From DASRPD01 sp035646535 (GTDB lineage Bacteria; Actinomycetota; Acidimicrobiia; IMCC26256; JANYLB01), in contig DASRPD010000126.1 of assembly GCA_035646535.1 (NCBI GenBank), positions 1-6,964 on the forward strand: DNA of 6,964 nucleotides, given 5' to 3'. Below, piece by piece: positions 6,211 through 6,964 of this stretch. Within the stretch, counting starts at the first letter, position 1, and each line of letters begins with the position of its first letter. The position numbers and the translations under genes were made by a program. The notes beneath the pieces are model-generated. The model searched no databases. It was not told the DNA's origin and was given only the letters and a program-made list of their open reading frames with translations.

Positions 6211-6855
6211 ATGGCGCTCCCGCGAGGTGCGAGACAGCGCGCCCCCATCGTCATCGACCGGCTCGCCCAGGAGTATCCCGAGGCCGAGTGCGCGTTGGCC
6301 CACGACGATCCCTACCAGCTCTTGACCGCGACGATCCTCTCGGCGCAGTGCACCGACGAGATGGTGAACAAGGTGACGCCGGCGCTGTTTGCCCGTTACC
6401 CCACTCCTTCGGATCTCGTCGGCGCCGATCCCGACGAGCTCGAGCGGATCATCCACTCGACCGGGTTCTTCCGCTCCAAGGCGAAGAACCTGGCGGGCAT
6501 GGCGCACGCGCTGGAAGAACGTTTCGATGGTGCGGTGCCGGAGGCGCTCGAGGACCTCGTGACCCTGCCCGGCGTCGGGCGCAAGACCGCCAACGTGGTG
6601 CGTTCGGTCGCCTTCGATCTTCCCGGGCTCCCCGTCGACACCCACGTCGGACGACTCGCCCGTCGACTGAAGCTCACCGCGCTCGAGGACCCGGTGAAGG
6701 TCGAGCTGGAGCTGAACCGGCTCGTCCCGGAAGCCGAGCGGGGGCGCTTCTCGCTCCGCCTCATCATGCACGGCCGTCGTGTCTGTGTGGCGCGCGCACC
6801 TCGGTGCGACGAGTGCCTCCTGGCCGACATCTGCCCTTCGGTTGCCGCCGCGTAG
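6211..6855 (+). CDS. nth: Endonuclease III (DNA glycosylase/AP lyase)
   Basis: This 214-aa bifunctional base-excision repair enzyme removes oxidised pyrimidines and cleaves the abasic strand. The helix-hairpin-helix LPGVGRKTA is at residues 119-127 and includes the catalytic K125. The catalytic Asp is D143 in VDTHVGR. The C-terminal [4Fe-4S] loop has canonical spacing C-x6-C-x2-C-x5-C (C192, C199, C202, C208). The N-terminal half carries the family stretch LLTATILSAQCTD (37-49). Length and motifs are complete, so the gene looks intact. ATG 6211 is preferred. A GTG at 6178 is in frame but would overlap mshD and add 11 residues (MSAIATRYRAP). ATG 6211 has no Shine-Dalgarno but sits at the expected +1 of the palindromic -10. 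It is transcribed alone, away from mshD, with a large inverted repeat downstream. Confidence 0.97.
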   Translation: MALPRGARQRAPIVIDRLAQEYPEAECALAHDDPYQLLTATILSAQCTDEMVNKVTPALFARYPTPSDLVGADPDELERIIHSTGFFRSKAKNLAGMAHALEERFDGAVPEALEDLVTLPGVGRKTANVVRSVAFDLPGLPVDTHVGRLARRLKLTALEDPVKVELELNRLVPEAERGRFSLRLIMHGRRVCVARAPRCDECLLADICPSVAAA

Positions 6856-6868
6856 AACGCCCGGCGCG

Positions 6869-6964
6869 TCTCCCGTCCTCCGCCCCCGCCCGCGTGTGGT
6901 CACTGGGCGCTCATAGTGCGCGGCGAGTGACCGAACCCGGCGGGCGGGGGCGGAGGACGGGAGA
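6869..6964. repeat. Large inverted repeat with nested hairpin downstream of nth
   Basis: The arms 6869-6893 (starts TCTCCCGTCCTCC) and 6940-6964 (ends GGAGGACGGGAGA) are perfect 25-bp reverse complements. Inside, GGTCACT (6898-6904) pairs with AGTGACC (6926-6932), and GCGC (6907-6910) with GCGC (6918-6921). The whole 96 bp could therefore fold as one long interrupted hairpin or cruciform. It starts 13 bp after the nth stop and ends exactly at the window edge, so the arms may be longer. It may serve as a terminator, possibly bidirectional, or be a small non-autonomous mobile or REP-like element. No T-tract is visible within the window. Confidence 0.85.

Noticed and set aside
6148..6903. 251-codon minus-strand frame opposite nth
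   Set aside because: It is an antisense shadow. Nth is complete, with its catalytic Lys and Asp and all four cluster cysteines.

Overview
The window looks like chromosomal DNA of a high-GC actinobacterium. The coding regions are visibly GC-rich. A mycothiol synthase gene (mshD) is present, and mycothiol is essentially confined to Actinobacteria. Placement in Acidimicrobiia (Ilumatobacter-like) is only an impression from the style of the intergenic repeats and the gene mix, and I cannot confirm it from sequence alone.

Layout, left to right. Positions 1-952 (minus) hold the first 317 codons of a FadD19-type acyl-CoA synthetase that runs off the left edge. A 201-bp spacer follows. At 1154-1957 (minus) is a short-chain dehydrogenase/reductase (SDR) with an altered catalytic tetrad. 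Between it and the next gene, 1955-2156 is built from degenerate tandem copies of the SDR's own leader and start codon. At 2173-3756 (minus) is a 527-aa M3-like zinc metallopeptidase. After a hairpin-bearing gap comes a minus-strand operon with 4-bp overlaps, transcribed mshD (6188-5268), rlmN (5271-4186), then a small four-helix membrane protein (4189-3833). The only plus-strand gene is nth (endonuclease III, 6211-6855), divergent from mshD across 22 bp. The right end (6869-6964) is a 96-bp inverted repeat with 25-bp perfect arms that ends exactly at the window edge.

Functionally these are mostly housekeeping genes: thiol-redox cofactor synthesis (MshD), rRNA/tRNA A2-methylation (RlmN), base-excision repair (Nth), peptide turnover (M3-like peptidase) and lipid or sterol activation and redox (FadD, SDR). 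I see no defence system, mobile-element gene, CRISPR array or RNA gene. The most interesting signals are regulatory or structural. A 12-bp perfect palindrome between mshD and nth gives each strand a TANNNT -10 element exactly 6 nt from its start codon, which suggests symmetric divergent leaderless transcription. The others are the duplicated start-region repeats upstream of the SDR, the SDR's Tyr-to-Trp active-site change, and the large terminal inverted repeat.
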